Source: Symbiodinium sp. CCMP2592
Taxonomy: Eukaryota > Sar > Dinophyceae > Suessiales > Symbiodiniaceae
DNA: 64,000 bases
Direction: 5' to 3'
Assembly (NCBI GenBank): GCA_905221615.1
Contig: CAJNDT010001236.1
Coordinates: 620,001 to 684,000 of the forward strand
Part shown: piece by piece, positions 10,326 through 20,603 of the stretch
How positions within the stretch are numbered: the first letter of the stretch is position 1
How the letters are laid out: each line of letters opens with the position of its first letter
Notes under the pieces: generated by a model
The model's input: the letters and a program-made list of their open reading frames with translations, nothing else
Told to the model about the DNA's origin: nothing
Databases searched by the model: none
Translations under genes and position numbers: made by a program

Positions 10326-10557
10326 ACTCAGAGAGCCCAATACTGCTTAATTGAGGAATATTGCTTAAATCATAAATATGAAGCCCTATATAATTTAAGG
10401 CATACTTAAAGGATCATGGGACTTAGTAAGTAGGGTTACAATTAGGGTAACTCTACTTATAAGTACTTATAACTCAATTAAGGTACAATATAACCTTACT
10501 TACTAAGTCCCATGATCCTCCAAGTATTCCTTAATTAAGGGGTATTGGGCTCTCTGG
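10326..10557. mobile_element. Family L palindrome interrupted by a family A element
   Basis: Outer arms AGAGAGCCCAATACTGC and GGGTATTGGGCTCTCT match the uninterrupted copy at 11939. The L element is split after TTTAAGGCA by a complete family A palindrome (see next entry). This nesting dates A as younger than L. Confidence 0.85.
10409..10524. mobile_element. Family A palindromic MITE nested in family L
   Basis: Begins CTTAAAGGATCATGGGACTT and ends AAGTCCCATGATCCTCCAAG. Flanked by TA on each side. Comparison with the empty L copy supports a TA target-site duplication, as in Tc1/mariner-derived (Stowaway-type) MITEs. Confidence 0.85.
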
Positions 10558-10638
10558 GTGGGCTCCTTATTATAAGTATAATATAATCTACCCCCGAACC
10601 CTATTCTAACTGTTAAGGCCCCTATAGTATCTCTTCAG

Positions 10639-10831
10639 GTACCTGTCTCCGATCCACCTGCTGACTGCGTTCAAGGCACATCTCGCAAGCGTGGACACCA
10701 CCTTGCAAATGGAACAGCCAAGCTTAACCCTGAGCGTGCAACAATTGTGGCCTAAACCTGCTAGAGAAGGAAAGTATATTTTGAAGCAGTACTGGCGAAA
10801 TACTGCGGTAGCAGGCACCTCACTGAGCAAG
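10639..10831 (+). CDS. Candidate internal exon, unknown protein
   Basis: Starts after a pyrimidine-rich CTCTTCAG and ends at an AAG before GTATCC. About 64 codons are open, with a helical first half (YLSPIHLLTAFKAHLASVDT) and a basic second half (REGKYILKQYWRN). Length, borders and residue mix are good for an exon. I cannot place it in a family. Its neighbours are a nested palindrome upstream and a CA-rich microsatellite downstream in the presumed intron. Confidence 0.42.
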
Positions 10832-10874
10832 GTATCCTCCATAACACAACTACATGGGAATGGTCAGATGCACG

Positions 10875-11070
10875 TACGTGCATGGATAAATACATATGTA
10901 CATACATGTTTACTTGCCTGGGTCTATACATGCACATACAAACCCACATGCACACATCCATGCATGCATACACACACAGAAATACTACGCACATGCATAC
11001 GCATGCACACACACACACACACATCCACGCAAGGATGCATGCTTGCTTACCTACCTGCCTGCCTGCATGC
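10875..11070. repeat. CA/TGCA microsatellite
   Basis: Runs of ACAC, CATGCA and TACCTGCCTGCC. Open frames over it are His/Thr- or Cys-rich artefacts. Confidence 0.9.
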
Positions 11071-11308
11071 CACCTGCCTGCATATGTTTGCTCCTTGAAC
11101 GAAGAAGTATATTCAATATACTTAAATTTATAATTATGTGCGCACGCATGCAAAGATATATGTGCACGACCTCTCTTTCTCTCAATGCGTCGATCCCACT
11201 CTTGCACAAGGTATGCGTTTCCCGTGAGGCGATTCCCGAACACTAATATACCTTGAAGTCCAACACATCAAACCCTGAAGCCTAGGCCTAAACACCACAT
11301 CATCCATA

Positions 11309-11413
11309 TGGAAGTTTCCGAAAATTACGGGTAACCTCACTTTGGGGCCCTTATAATAAGGTTTCTACTATGCAGGGTACTATATCAGGGTTCCCTATAA
11401 ACGGGAACCCCAT
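11309..11413. mobile_element. Family C palindrome
   Basis: Left arm GGAAGTTTCCGAAAATTACG; core TTGGGGCCCTTATAATAAGG; right arm CGGGAACCCCAT. Confidence 0.75.
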
Positions 11414-11469
11414 GCAAGAAAAATCAACAAGTAACCAAATCCTATACCCAAGGCGCCACACCAGCAAAC

Positions 11470-11935
11470 TCAAGCCTTAAACCCTTAATTAACTACCCCG
11501 GCCGCAAACCCCGAACCCAACAACCCAAGCATCGAATCCCAAAAAACCGAAGCCTAGAAAACTTCCAACCCTAAGCGCTAAGACAACCTGAACTCGAAAC
11601 ATTAAAGCCCCGCAAAAACCGCAAACCCACAACCCCCCCAAACCCCAATCCCCATGTCCACAGCCCCCAACATACCTGAAAGGCCCCAAAACTTCTGAAT
11701 CCCAAAATTAAAGACAAACACTCCCTGAACCCATAAAGCTTAAACCCCACACCCAACAACCCAGAACCTAAAACTTCAAACCCTACAAACCATCCAAAAC
11801 CAAATGCTCAGCCCGGAGCCATCTTTAGAGCGATCCATATAGCAACTCTTCTTAGACGCTTCAATGCCCAACAAACCCTCCACAAACGAACACCCTAAGC
11901 CCTGCACCCTTTAACGCTCAGCCCCAAACCCCAAA
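11470..11935. repeat. Degenerate CCCTAAA/CCCCAAA tract
   Basis: Loose telomere-like units, strongly diverged. No gene seen. Confidence 0.5.
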
Positions 11936-11938
11936 CCC

Positions 11939-12036
11939 AGAGTGCCCAATACCGCTTAGTTCAGGAATATGGCTTAAATCAAATGAAGCCCTATATAATT
12001 TAAGCCATCTTCCGCAATTAAGGGGGTATTGGACTC
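11939..12036. mobile_element. Family L palindrome, uninterrupted copy
   Basis: AGAGTGCCCAATACCGC at the left and GGTATTGGACTCTCT at the right. This is the empty-site reference for the nested copy at 10326. A further L-like end is at 12098-12130. Confidence 0.75.
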
Positions 12037-12148
12037 TCTTTTATAAACCCTCAACCATATAGATCCTTTAAAGGATCCCTTTAAAGGAGCCCTAGATATT
12101 CCTTAATTACGGGGTCTTCGGCTCTCTGGGAATCCAAATCCGTCGCAG

Positions 12149-12386
12149 GTCTTCGACTGTGTTCTCTCGGGAGACGGCTCATGGGTCTTGGACCTCGATC
12201 GTGCCGCCGCCCGGCTCATATCAATAGTAATAATAGCAATTATAGTTACAATATTTTTTATATTTATAATAGTAATAATGGCAATAGTTATATTATATAT
12301 AACAGGACCCCGGCAAACCCAACGGGGAGTTCGACCTAGCGCAGATCTTCCAATCCGTCAACTTTGGAATTTACCTTAAATCGTAG
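12149..12386 (+). CDS. Two candidate exons joined by a 79-bp GT-AG intron
   Basis: Exon one (12149-12226) follows CGCAG and reads VFDCVLSGDGSWVLDLDRAA and on. Exon two (12306-12386) follows ACAG, reads DPGKPNGEFDLAQIFQSVNF and ends at TAG. The intron 12227-12305 starts GTAATA and ends AACAG; both borders fall between codons, so the frame is kept. The intron is an AT-rich (ATAATAGTA) run. Consistent phase, GC contrast and a stop codon support a 3' end of a real gene, whose family I do not recognise. Confidence 0.5.
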
Positions 12387-12579
12387 TATCAGATCCGTAA
12401 TATGATTCAGGATACATTCCTTTATTGATTGATGTTGAAAGATCTGGGTAGCGTAGCTTTTTGTTAGGCTTGGGTAGGGTTCTATCACTGGCTATAGCGG
12501 TTACTTGAAAGATGTTAAGGGTTTGAGGGTTGAGCGTTTAGAGTTTAGGGTACCAGCAATTAAAGGCTGCCATATTTGG

Positions 12580-12662
12580 GTGGTTGTCAAAATTAACCCT
12601 AAATAGTACGTGCCGTATTATAATAAGGACCCAAAAAGGGACCCAAACCATGACATGCACCC
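12580..12662. mobile_element. Family I palindrome (shortened)
   Basis: Left arm GGTGGTTGTCAAAATTAACC; right arm is diverged (AACCATGACATGCACCCA). Confidence 0.65.
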
Positions 12663-13264
12663 ATTTAGGGGTGTAAGCGGGGTTACCATTAGGGTTTGAG
12701 GGCGCGGGTATACTACTAGTATCAGGGCGCCCGCAAGGACTTACAAGCCTTCGTATAACGGCAAAAAACAGGTCTACTCTAGAAGGGTTCGATGTGGGTT
12801 CTAGAAGAGGCTGTAAGCTTTTAGGGTTTAGGGCTTTAGGGTTTCTGTGGCGTTTTGTATCTAGTTTAGGGCATGTGGTTGGGGTCGAGGCTTTGTCGAA
12901 GGTTTAGGGTTCAGGATGTGGGTAGAAACTCCGGCATGTCTGCCCGCAGGGCCCGCACCCGTGTGTACACGTGTAATTTTCTCACTACATCGCAAGATGC
13001 AAGTTCCACCGGGGGGTAGTCTTCGGTACCTTTATAGTAGACAGTAGTTTCTTTAGTTAGTAGGAACTACCATTGTGTAAAGGACACCCTTACAGGAGCC
13101 CTTTAAGGAACCCCTTAACGGTGCCCTCAAAAAGAATCCTGAAAGGAACCCTCAAAGGAGCCCATGTAGGTACTTGGCACCCCTTGTGGACTGAAAGGTG
13201 GTGTGCTGGGAGGATCCGAATTGGTGGAGCATGTTCTTTGTGACTGTGGCCTGGCCAGGAGATA
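12663..13264. other. Telomere-like fragments, weak exon signal
   Basis: TTTAGGG-like units at 12815-12915. A 28-codon open stretch from an ATG at 12937 to a stop near 13020 is possible but unsupported. No other feature. Confidence 0.35.
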
Positions 13265-13265
13265 G

Positions 13266-13383
13266 CTTAAAGGATCATGGGGCTTAGTAACTAGGGTTAT
13301 AATTAAGGTAACTATACTTATAATTACTTGTAACCCCAATTAAGGTACTTATAACCCTACTTACTAAGTCCCATGATCCTCTA
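13266..13383. mobile_element. Family A palindromic MITE
   Basis: CTTAAAGGATCATGGGGCTT to AAGTCCCATGATCCTCTAAG. Confidence 0.85.
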
Positions 13384-13429
13384 AGAGGAGTTCAGGGTAT
13401 GGTGAGTACAGGGCTTGGAGGTTTGGGAT

Positions 13430-13830
13430 CGAGGGCTCAGGTTTAGGGTTTAGGGTTTAGAGTTTAGGGTGGTGCGTGGTCTGGGGGTTTCAGGGATTTG
13501 CAAGCAGACGTTGTATCTGTGGAAGAGATGTTTCGCGGCTCTGTGCTGCATGCATAGCAACGGCCTGCAGACCGTTAAGTGGAAAGGTGTCGATCAGGGT
13601 TTGAGGTTGGGGTCTCTACCTCTAGACCGGACAGCGGTAAGCAAGACTGTAAGCGCCCCAACCCCCATGGGCCCAAGAAGGCTTTCATAGGCTTTCTACG
13701 GGGTGTGTAGTTGTTCTCGCGGAATCGGTGCTTTAGGGTTTTCCTCAACTGCTGGGTTTAGGGTTTCTAGGTATATAGCGTTTAGAGTTTAGTGTTTATG
13801 TTTTGGGTTTTGGGTCGGATGTGTTTGCTT
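13430..13830. other. Telomere-like units around a weak exon signal
   Basis: 13440-13470 and 13720-13800 are TTTAGGG-like. Between them, after TTTCAG, a short frame (DLQADVVSVEEMFRGSVLHA then stop) at about 13494-13556 could be a terminal exon, but I cannot support it further. Confidence 0.35.
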
Positions 13831-13959
13831 CCATTCCGTATGTTGAGCCTCAACCCTCCAAACAAAGCCCTCAACCCGTAAAAAAACCCTTTATGGAGTC
13901 CTCATGAAATACGAGTAGGACCCGTATGGAAGCCCTTGTGAAGCCCAAGGCTTCGGCAA

Positions 13960-14068
13960 ATGGGAGTTTCCGAAAATTATGGGTACCTTATTTGGGGGTC
14001 CTTAGATTAAGGATCTTACTATTTAGGGTACTACATTAGGGTCCCCTATTTTCGGAGACTCCCAAATC
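13960..14068. mobile_element. Family C palindrome
   Basis: Arms TGGGAGTTTCCGAAAATTAT and TTTTCGGAGACTCCCA; core TTGGGGGTCCTTAGATTAAG. Confidence 0.85.
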
Positions 14069-14629
14069 CCCCACGATTATAGAACCCTTATCAATGCCTT
14101 CTGCACCACGACTAGAGCCAGTATGAAGCCTATAAGCCCTAAACTGTGACGGACTGGCTTTACGTGCAGCTTTAGTAGACATAACAGCAAAGTGAACAGA
14201 ATGGAAAGAAGCCAAAACCTTAGAGTTTGGGTTTAGTAACATCCTAAACCCCAAAGCCCAAGCAATAGTACATCTCTATCTCGGAGGAGAGTGACATGAA
14301 ACTCCAAACGCGATGAGCGTACATTAAAGCTGCTACACAACTCGAAACTGTAGACCTCGAGTCAGGCCGTGGACCTTTCCTTGCTGCTGATCCTGTTTCT
14401 TTTCCTTTGTTTGGCGGCCCCGCCCCCAGCATGGGCAGGAAGAACAGTTGCAGTGCCCTAGCATCAGGTTTGGATCATTTTACGGCGCCACAACCGTGCA
14501 GATGCAGTTCTCTGTATACACCGTACACTCGCGGACGGCTTTGGAACTCTACGAACATCGGAACGCAATGTAGTTTAAACAGTCCGGAAAGACCCCCCAA
14601 AAAACATTGACAACAGCAACATGATCGCT

Positions 14630-14735
14630 GTCACCTTCCCATCATCGTCTTCATCGTCGTCACAGCCGTCGTCATCGTCATCATCATCATCATAACATTC
14701 TTCATCATCCTCATCAAGACCATCCTCGCAATCAT
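14630..14735. repeat. CAT/CGT trinucleotide run
   Basis: Short low-complexity run similar to 9355-9735. The poly-Asp frame on the minus strand is an artefact. Confidence 0.8.
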
Positions 14736-15235
14736 AACCCGCAGAGTCATGTTTATCTCCGTGCGGTGTCGCAGCCTCGGTTGTGTGTTCAAAGGTGTTC
14801 CACACCTACCGCTGGTATCGCACTGCTGAAGTTGGCGTGCCACCCAGCTGAGGGCACTGTGTGTGGGCGGGTTGTTCCAAATCGTCGTGGCTTCTGGGGT
14901 CCTCGTTGTATCAAAGAGCGGTACTAAGTAACATAATTCCTTTGGCCTTTGGGCCCAAATGTTCCCAAGTATATTTGCGGTGTAAAGCTCCGTGTAACAG
15001 GGGTCCAGATATTCAGGCTCCCTAGGTTTAGGGTTTAGGGTGTAAGGTTTATAGGGTTTAGGGCACTTGAACCCCATAGGCAGAAGCTGGTAGTAAGCTA
15101 GAAAAACTGCTGCAGAACAAAGTCTGGGTTTGTGGAATTGGGCCTGTGGTTCCGGAGCCTGAAGGGGGACAAGGGGCCCTGGTTCAGGCCTTGAAAAGTC
15201 TACACTTCCAAAACCTTTAAACAAGGAGTCCCTAA
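14736..15235. other. No supported gene
   Basis: A minus-strand frame spans part of this stretch but has low-complexity ends and no recognisable domain. A small TTTAGGG-like patch is at 15022-15062. Confidence 0.35.
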
Positions 15236-15575
15236 ACTACAACCCCAAACCCTAAACCCTGTAAGCCCTAACCTCTAAACCTTAGGGGTTGGGTAATACT
15301 TATGGAGTCCAGGGTTTAAGCCCTAATCCTACAGCAGAGGGACACAAGCCCTGAAAATCCCTAAGCCTAAACCTTACATCCCACTGCACGGAATGCTAGG
15401 CTACGCCCTAAGTCCCTGTAGAACCCTTACAAAAGCCTTTACAAGCACCCTTACAACAACTCTCGTTAAAGAACCCTGCGTTGAGGTCCCCCAACCCCAA
15501 GCCCTAAACCCTACGAACCCTGAGCCCTCAAAGCCCTAAACCCTAAACCCTAAACCCTAAACCCTAAACCCAAAC
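15236..15575. repeat. Telomere-like CCCTAAA tracts
   Basis: 15236-15290 is degenerate. 15535-15572 contains about five near-perfect CCCTAAA units in a row, among the purest in the window. Confidence 0.8.
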
Positions 15576-15598
15576 CTTGAATGCTGGGAGGTATGGAG

Positions 15599-15690
15599 CC
15601 CCCACGGGCTGTGTTCCTCACCTGGTGGTGGATTACCGGCTCACGCGGCGTTTCTCTGAAGCACCGTGCCACCGCAAAATTATGTACCAG
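15599..15690 (+). CDS. Weak candidate exon
   Basis: A GC-rich open stretch (VPHLVVDYRLTRRFSEAPCH and on) ends near ACCAGG/GTCGAA. Plausible by composition only; family unknown. Confidence 0.28.
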
Positions 15691-16322
15691 GGTCGAAACA
15701 GCTTGTGATGTAGTTGTAGTACTACGCTGCTACTCCTCCGACAACAACTTCTACTGCTGCTAGTGGTTTACGCTCGGACCTCCATGTTGAATGTTGAGGG
15801 CTTTCTGGCTTGCTGGCTCGAGGGGTTGGAGTTTGAGGCAGGTTGAGGTGTCTTGTAGGGTTTCCGATCTAGAGCTAAAGGCGTCAGAAACTCGCAGGTG
15901 CTGCGATATGTGGACATAAAGTCCATCTGGACCTTGCCACAGACAGCCTCCAGGCTCGTGGCTTTGAGTGGAGGATCTTGGGTTCATGGTTTCGGCTTTC
16001 GGGTTAAAAGTTGCTGGGAGTTCCCAACCTCTCTGGCCCCTGTTGATGGAGGTCCGTCTCATGAGATGCAGTCATGTCGTTTGAGTGTGGGCTCAGTGCT
16101 TTTGGGGTTTGGGCTTTTTGGGGCTGAGGCCGTGCGTACTAGAAACGATTTCTATATCAGGTCGCACATATACAGCCTCAGCATGTTGGGAGTGAAATCG
16201 AACGGGGCACTTGCAGGGCACTAGGCAATCAGCAACAACAAGTGAGCCAAAAGTTGAATCCCCCGCCACCGAGACAGTGGCCAGAACATGCTCATGGAGC
16301 AGAATATTGCATAAGTAGATGG

Positions 16323-16700
16323 TCATCGCATTCCGTTGTTCGCAAAATATATGTACCGAACCTGTGCAGCAATAGCAGCAGTAATTGTTTCCCAGCTAGA
16401 GCAATGGCAACATGACACACCGCGGCCCCCACCACCACTGCCACCACCATAAGTGGTCACGACGACAAACCACGGCCACAAAGCACCACCACCACAGACA
16501 CCAGGCCAGGCGAGTGAGGACGACCAGAAGACTAATTGTAAACTTCGAAAGAACATGCATAGACCGTATTTCGAGCTCTCACAGACCCCCGACAAAAAGC
16601 ATCCGAACTCCATGAACCCTAGGCCTTTAAACTTTGATGGCCAGGCTTCCGAGATCAACTCTCTCTGTGCCCCTTGGACTGACGGGTTGCTATCATTTTA
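16323..16700. other. ACC/CAC-rich stretch without a clear gene
   Basis: 16410-16505 is rich in CCACCACC and CACAAAGCACCACC. Open frames in several directions are compositional. No supported gene. Confidence 0.4.
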
Positions 16701-16704
16701 ATAT

Positions 16705-16762
16705 GGATTTAGGGGTTCGGGTATAGGGTCTAGGGTTTAGGGGTTTAGGGTTTAGGGTTACT
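16705..16762. repeat. Telomere-like TTTAGGG tract
   Basis: Degenerate heptamers just upstream of the two-exon model at 16790. Confidence 0.75.
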
Positions 16763-16789
16763 ACTGGACAGGTTGCAATATGGGTTGCA

Positions 16790-17099
16790 TATATAGAAGC
16801 CCTGCTAAGGCCAACAGTATACACACTATGGGTACGTGCATCAGCTGGGTAAGTCCGTCGGCCCGTGCAACGAAGCCCCTACTTGGAGGGTCGGGGGACT
16901 CAGTAAGCAGGTTATAAGTGCCTTAAGAGGGACCCTAATTGGGGTTATGGTACTTATAAGTCTCTAAAATAACTACTTACTAAGTCCTCCGACCCTCCAA
17001 GTAGCCCAGGATGACTTGTTGGACCAGAACATCGGCGACCTTAAAAGTGGAATCCGGCGATTGTGGGATTACTTGCAGGCCGCTTGGACAGTGGATTAG
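16790..17099 (+). CDS. Candidate two-exon gene end whose intron is a MITE
   Basis: Upstream exon (about 16790-16848) ends TGG before GTAAGT. Downstream exon 17010-17099 follows CCCAG, reads DDLLDQNIGDLKSGIRRLWD and on, and ends TAG. Both borders are between codons, so the frame is kept. The 161-bp intron 16849-17009 is almost wholly a family A2 palindrome (about 16882-17003). The second exon is helical and protein-like; its family is unknown. The upstream exon is less certain because its own start is not defined. Confidence 0.48.
16882..17002. mobile_element. Family A2 palindromic MITE forming an intron
   Basis: Arms CTTGGAGGGTCGGGGGACT and AGTCCTCCGACCCTCCAAG, flanked by TA. It lies between a GTAAGT donor 33 bp upstream and a CAG acceptor 7 bp downstream. 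Confidence 0.8.
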
Positions 17100-17106
17100 G
17101 GACCCA

Positions 17107-17216
17107 AGAGGCACATAAGCATAAGCATTTTATAGGGATATCCCTACCTTATTGGGCTTCATTATAAGGGGGTTTATATGGGATATCCCTATCCTAATTT
17201 TTGCTTATGTGCTTTT
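17107..17216. repeat. Palindrome, single copy
   Basis: Arms AAGAGGCACATAAGCA and TTGCTTATGTGC, with an inner stem GGGATATCCCTA on each side. About 105 bp. No second copy noticed. Confidence 0.8.
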
Positions 17217-17519
17217 TTCGGGTCTTAAATGGGATGGGCGGGGCGGAGCAAGCACGTAGGTGTAGGGTACGTGTTTGACCATCATGACATTGCGAACATC
17301 TGGCGCAGAAGGAATAACTGTTGGACACTGTTGAAATCGAGAAACATTGGACCAACTACAAACAAGCAGAGTTGCCAGTACTGGAGGTTCTGACACAGGT
17401 CTCTAAAGTCACACCGGTCTTGTTGCCAGGCCTCATGCTTTTCTTGCATACCAAGACGTAGCCATACTTCCCTTTGTTGTGACTCTTCTCCCAAACCCAC
17501 TGAAACCCAACGCCTCAAC

Positions 17520-17626
17520 CCTAGACATCACCATCGATCTGAAAGTCTGCTTTGGACAGGGCTTCCGCATCGAGCATGCTGACGACTTGCCTCCTGGTGC
17601 AAAGCTGGTCCAGACCATGTTTAAGT
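17520..17626 (+). CDS. Weak candidate exon
   Basis: Open, GC-balanced stretch reading LDITIDLKVCFGQGFRIEHA and on, before a telomere-like tract. It alternates like a beta-rich domain. Borders are unclear and the family is unknown. Confidence 0.35.
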
Positions 17627-17635
17627 ACTTAATTA

Positions 17636-17775
17636 TCCCAAACCCTAAACCCCTAACCCTAAACCCTAAACCCCTTGGAGAAAGGGTGCACATCAACTTT
17701 AAAAAAAAAAACCCTCAATCCCAAACCCCTAAACCCTTAACCCCTAAACCCTTAACCCTTAAACCCTGAACTCCA
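17636..17775. repeat. Telomere-like CCCTAAA tract
   Basis: Runs of CCCTAAA and CCCTTAA, interrupted by a poly-A of 10. Confidence 0.8.
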
Positions 17776-18424
17776 AGCCCCAAAACACGCAAACGTGTCA
17801 GGATCCTGAGGATTCTACGAAGGATCCTCTGGGCTACGGAATTCCAGTATGCGTTCTTACAGTGGTTCTAGAAGCTTTTTTCAATGAAATTCGTAGGGGG
17901 GGTAGCATTTGAGTTTAGGGTGCCCTAACACTCCAAGTTCAAAGTTAGATATGATCTTAGACCTTGGATCTTAAAACTAGACGCTACTTGTAGACTCGGA
18001 GGCTCAGGGTTAACAGCGTCCTCACTCAAGGGACCAGTGTGAAGTAAGGTAAGAGCAAAGTCCTGAAAGTGGACAGCACCGAAGGGGTATACTACCCACA
18101 GAAGTGTGCCTACGCTGAAGCCGTCTTGAACTCGCATTGGGCCCCTCGCTCTCAAACAAAGGCACTCGGAGTCGAATGTACATGTTCACATACACCGGCT
18201 GAGGCTTGATATAGACCCGAAAACCTAACCCCCAAGAAAACCTTAAGGCCAAAAGCCTCAACCTCAAACTCCATTTCGTAGGCCGGACCTTCGTGCAGAT
18301 GCAAAAGAGCCCTCAAAAAAATACTCCATTTCCTCCGAGGTCAGCTGAGGCCTCAAAAGACGAGCTGCGACCCGCACGGCCAACCAGTCCAAGGCCTTTT
18401 CCAAGGGCTTCTAAACCCGTTCTG

Positions 18425-18580
18425 CGGTTTAGGGTTTAGGGTTTCGTCGTTCTACTTCGAGGGCTTTAGGGTCCTTTAGGGTCCTACTTCTAAGCTTTAC
18501 GGTTCTACTTCTAGGGTTTACGGTTCTACTTCTAGGGTTTAAGATTCTACTTGTCGGTTTTAGGGCTCTGCTTTGAGGAT
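18425..18580. repeat. Short tandem repeat with TTCTACTT
   Basis: Repeats of about 20-22 bp with the core TTCTACTTCTAGGGTTTA, a local derivative of the telomere-like motif. Confidence 0.7.
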
Positions 18581-18650
18581 CTTTAAGGGTTACCTAGACC
18601 CTCCATCTATCCTCTATTAGACCCTAAAGGCCCCTTATTTGGGACCATAC

Positions 18651-18769
18651 TTGAAGGATCATGGGACTTAGTAAGTAGGGTTATAAGTACCTTAATTGGG
18701 GTTATAAGGTATTATAAGTATAGTTACCTTGATTATAACCCTAGTTACTAAGTCCCATGACCCTTTAAG
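18651..18769. mobile_element. Family A palindromic MITE
   Basis: Flanked by TA. CTTGAAGGATCATGGGACTT to AAGTCCCATGACCCTTTAAG. Confidence 0.88.
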
Positions 18770-18891
18770 TAGACCCCTATTTGAGGGTACAAGGAGGGTC
18801 ATGGTAGAGTTCTGCCTTTACAGGGAACTCCAGAAAGTTGGAATAGAGCCCCAGGACTTCAAGATGCAAACCCCATCCACTACATCCTAAA

Positions 18892-18995
18892 ATGGGAGTT
18901 TTCAAAGATAGGGGGCCCCAATATAGTATCCTAAATAGCAGGATCCTTATTATAAGGACTCCAAAATCAGGTACCCTCAATTTCGGCAACTCCCA
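18892..18995. mobile_element. Family C palindrome (inverse orientation)
   Basis: Arms TGGGAGTTTTCAAAGAT and ATTTCGGCAACTCCCA. Confidence 0.8.
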
Positions 18996-19052
18996 AATAG
19001 TAAACCCCAAACCCCAAACCCTATTTCCCGCTACATATCAATTCCCAAAATC

Positions 19053-19168
19053 CTTGGCGTTCTGCTGGTTGGCTCTTTAGACTTTAACTTTTTGGGGCTT
19101 CTATATGAATTATAACAAGGAGGCTAAAAGTGTTTAACTTTTAGGAGGGGTTCAGAAGTCAGCCAAGA
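19053..19168. mobile_element. Family E palindrome
   Basis: Outer arms CTTGGCGTTCTGCTGGTTGG and AGAAGTCAGCCAAG; inner stem AAAGTTAAAC/GTTTAACTTTT. Copies at 5742 and 57326. Confidence 0.85.
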
Positions 19169-19169
19169 A

Positions 19170-20395
19170 TCGTAAGCCCGAATCACCGTCCACCAGAAAG
19201 GCCGTAGTTCTGAACTCGTGCCAGGTCTGGCCAGACGGGTCCCGAGGGCCATCACGAGGAGGAGTGAACAGAAATTGTAAACGGTTTGGGTTTAGGGTTT
19301 ATAGTTTTTAGATTAAGAGCTTAAGGGCGCGGTTGAGGCACGCGTGAGTCAGTGAGGGGGGTGTTCTGTGAATTTGTGTTTCGCCTTGTTTGTTCAGTTG
19401 GATCCGAGCAGGGCCGGGAACTTTCCATGTAAGAGTTTCGGTTCTGGAGATTAGGGTGCAGGTCTTGGGGTTGTAAGTACTTTCATGGTTGCTATCCTAT
19501 GGACTTGTATCTTATAGCCCTACCGGGTAACCTACTTGCTATGTCCCTTGATCCTCCAAGTGCTCTTGTACGTTTCTAATGCCGTGAAGGGACCCGACAT
19601 TTGTTACAAACTCCAAGTCTGGCAAAATTTTAGCGACATCAGCCGACCTCACCAGACAATTGCGAGGTAGGCGCCCCGAAATAAGGATCGAGCTCAGGAC
19701 CAGCAGCCTTAAATCCCCGGCCCTGGCAGGAACCCCAAAGACAAGAGAATGCCCCTCTCCATGAACCACTGACTCCTGAGCCTTGTGCCGGTGCTACGCC
19801 GTGAAGCCTTCGTTTGAGGGGAAGCGCCAAGCACCTTGCTCTTCGGTTTGGCCTTCGGAGTTTGCCGGGGGGAGGATGCAGAGACAGTGTCTGCACTTAT
19901 CTTGCAATGTGTACCGTAAGTATCCGAAGCAGTCGTTCCCTCGATGGGTCAGTCAACACCGCGCTGCAGCAGCGAAACTACTTGAAGTATCCCCAAAAGA
20001 CCGAACTGGTATACTATAGGAGCCTAGAGAATTCCCGATGCTATTTGGGGACTCCTGTTTATGCTAAAGTAGTAGCATGATCTCCCCGAAAAGCCTGTTC
20101 TACTCATTAAGGCCCCGAAATGCGCTGGCATTCCTCTGGGGACAGCGTGTAGAGTCGTCTACTCCACGGACCTTCAAGGGAGAACAAACAGGAGCAATCC
20201 TACACCCTGAGCCCCAAAACCCCACCAAATGCCCTGAACTCTACAGTAAACCAGGACCCCCCCAAGTACCCTTTAAAGGGCTCTAATATTGCTTATTAAG
20301 AGGTAATTGGGTGCTATAGTAAAGGGCTAAAATACGGTTTCAACCTGGGGAGCCCAACCCAGACCCAAATCTGAGTCCCTGAAGCCTAACCCCAA
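19170..20395. other. No supported gene; scattered element ends
   Basis: 19534-19560 is one end of a family A element. 20270-20320 looks like a family L end. Several mid-size open frames lack domains or borders. Confidence 0.4.
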
Positions 20396-20500
20396 GGGTC
20401 CAAGTACCTGATAATCATATACTCTCCGAAATACAAACCTACATCACGACTATCCTGAAACCGAGTCCCTTATTAGTGGATCCTTGGGACCCCTACAGGC
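20396..20500. mobile_element. Family J palindrome
   Basis: GGGTCCAAGTACCTGATAAT at the left; TTATTAGTGGATCCTTGGGA at the right. Copies at 50125 and 59138. Confidence 0.7.
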
Positions 20501-20507
20501 TTAGGGG

Positions 20508-20603
20508 TACTCAGAAATAATTTTAATTTTTTGGTTATTATATTCCCTAAGAAACAGCTAAAATTACAATTTTTGCTAGGGTTCTAACTTCAGTCTAGTA
20601 GGG
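20508..20603. repeat. Dispersed family Q element
   Basis: GGGGTACTCAGAAATAATTT through TTTGCTAGGGTTCTAACTTC. Nearly the same sequence occurs at 59795-59890. It is only weakly palindromic. Confidence 0.8.

Noticed and set aside
10691-11246. His/Thr- and Cys-rich frames
   Set aside because: CA and TGCA microsatellite. Only the part before 10831 was kept as a candidate exon.
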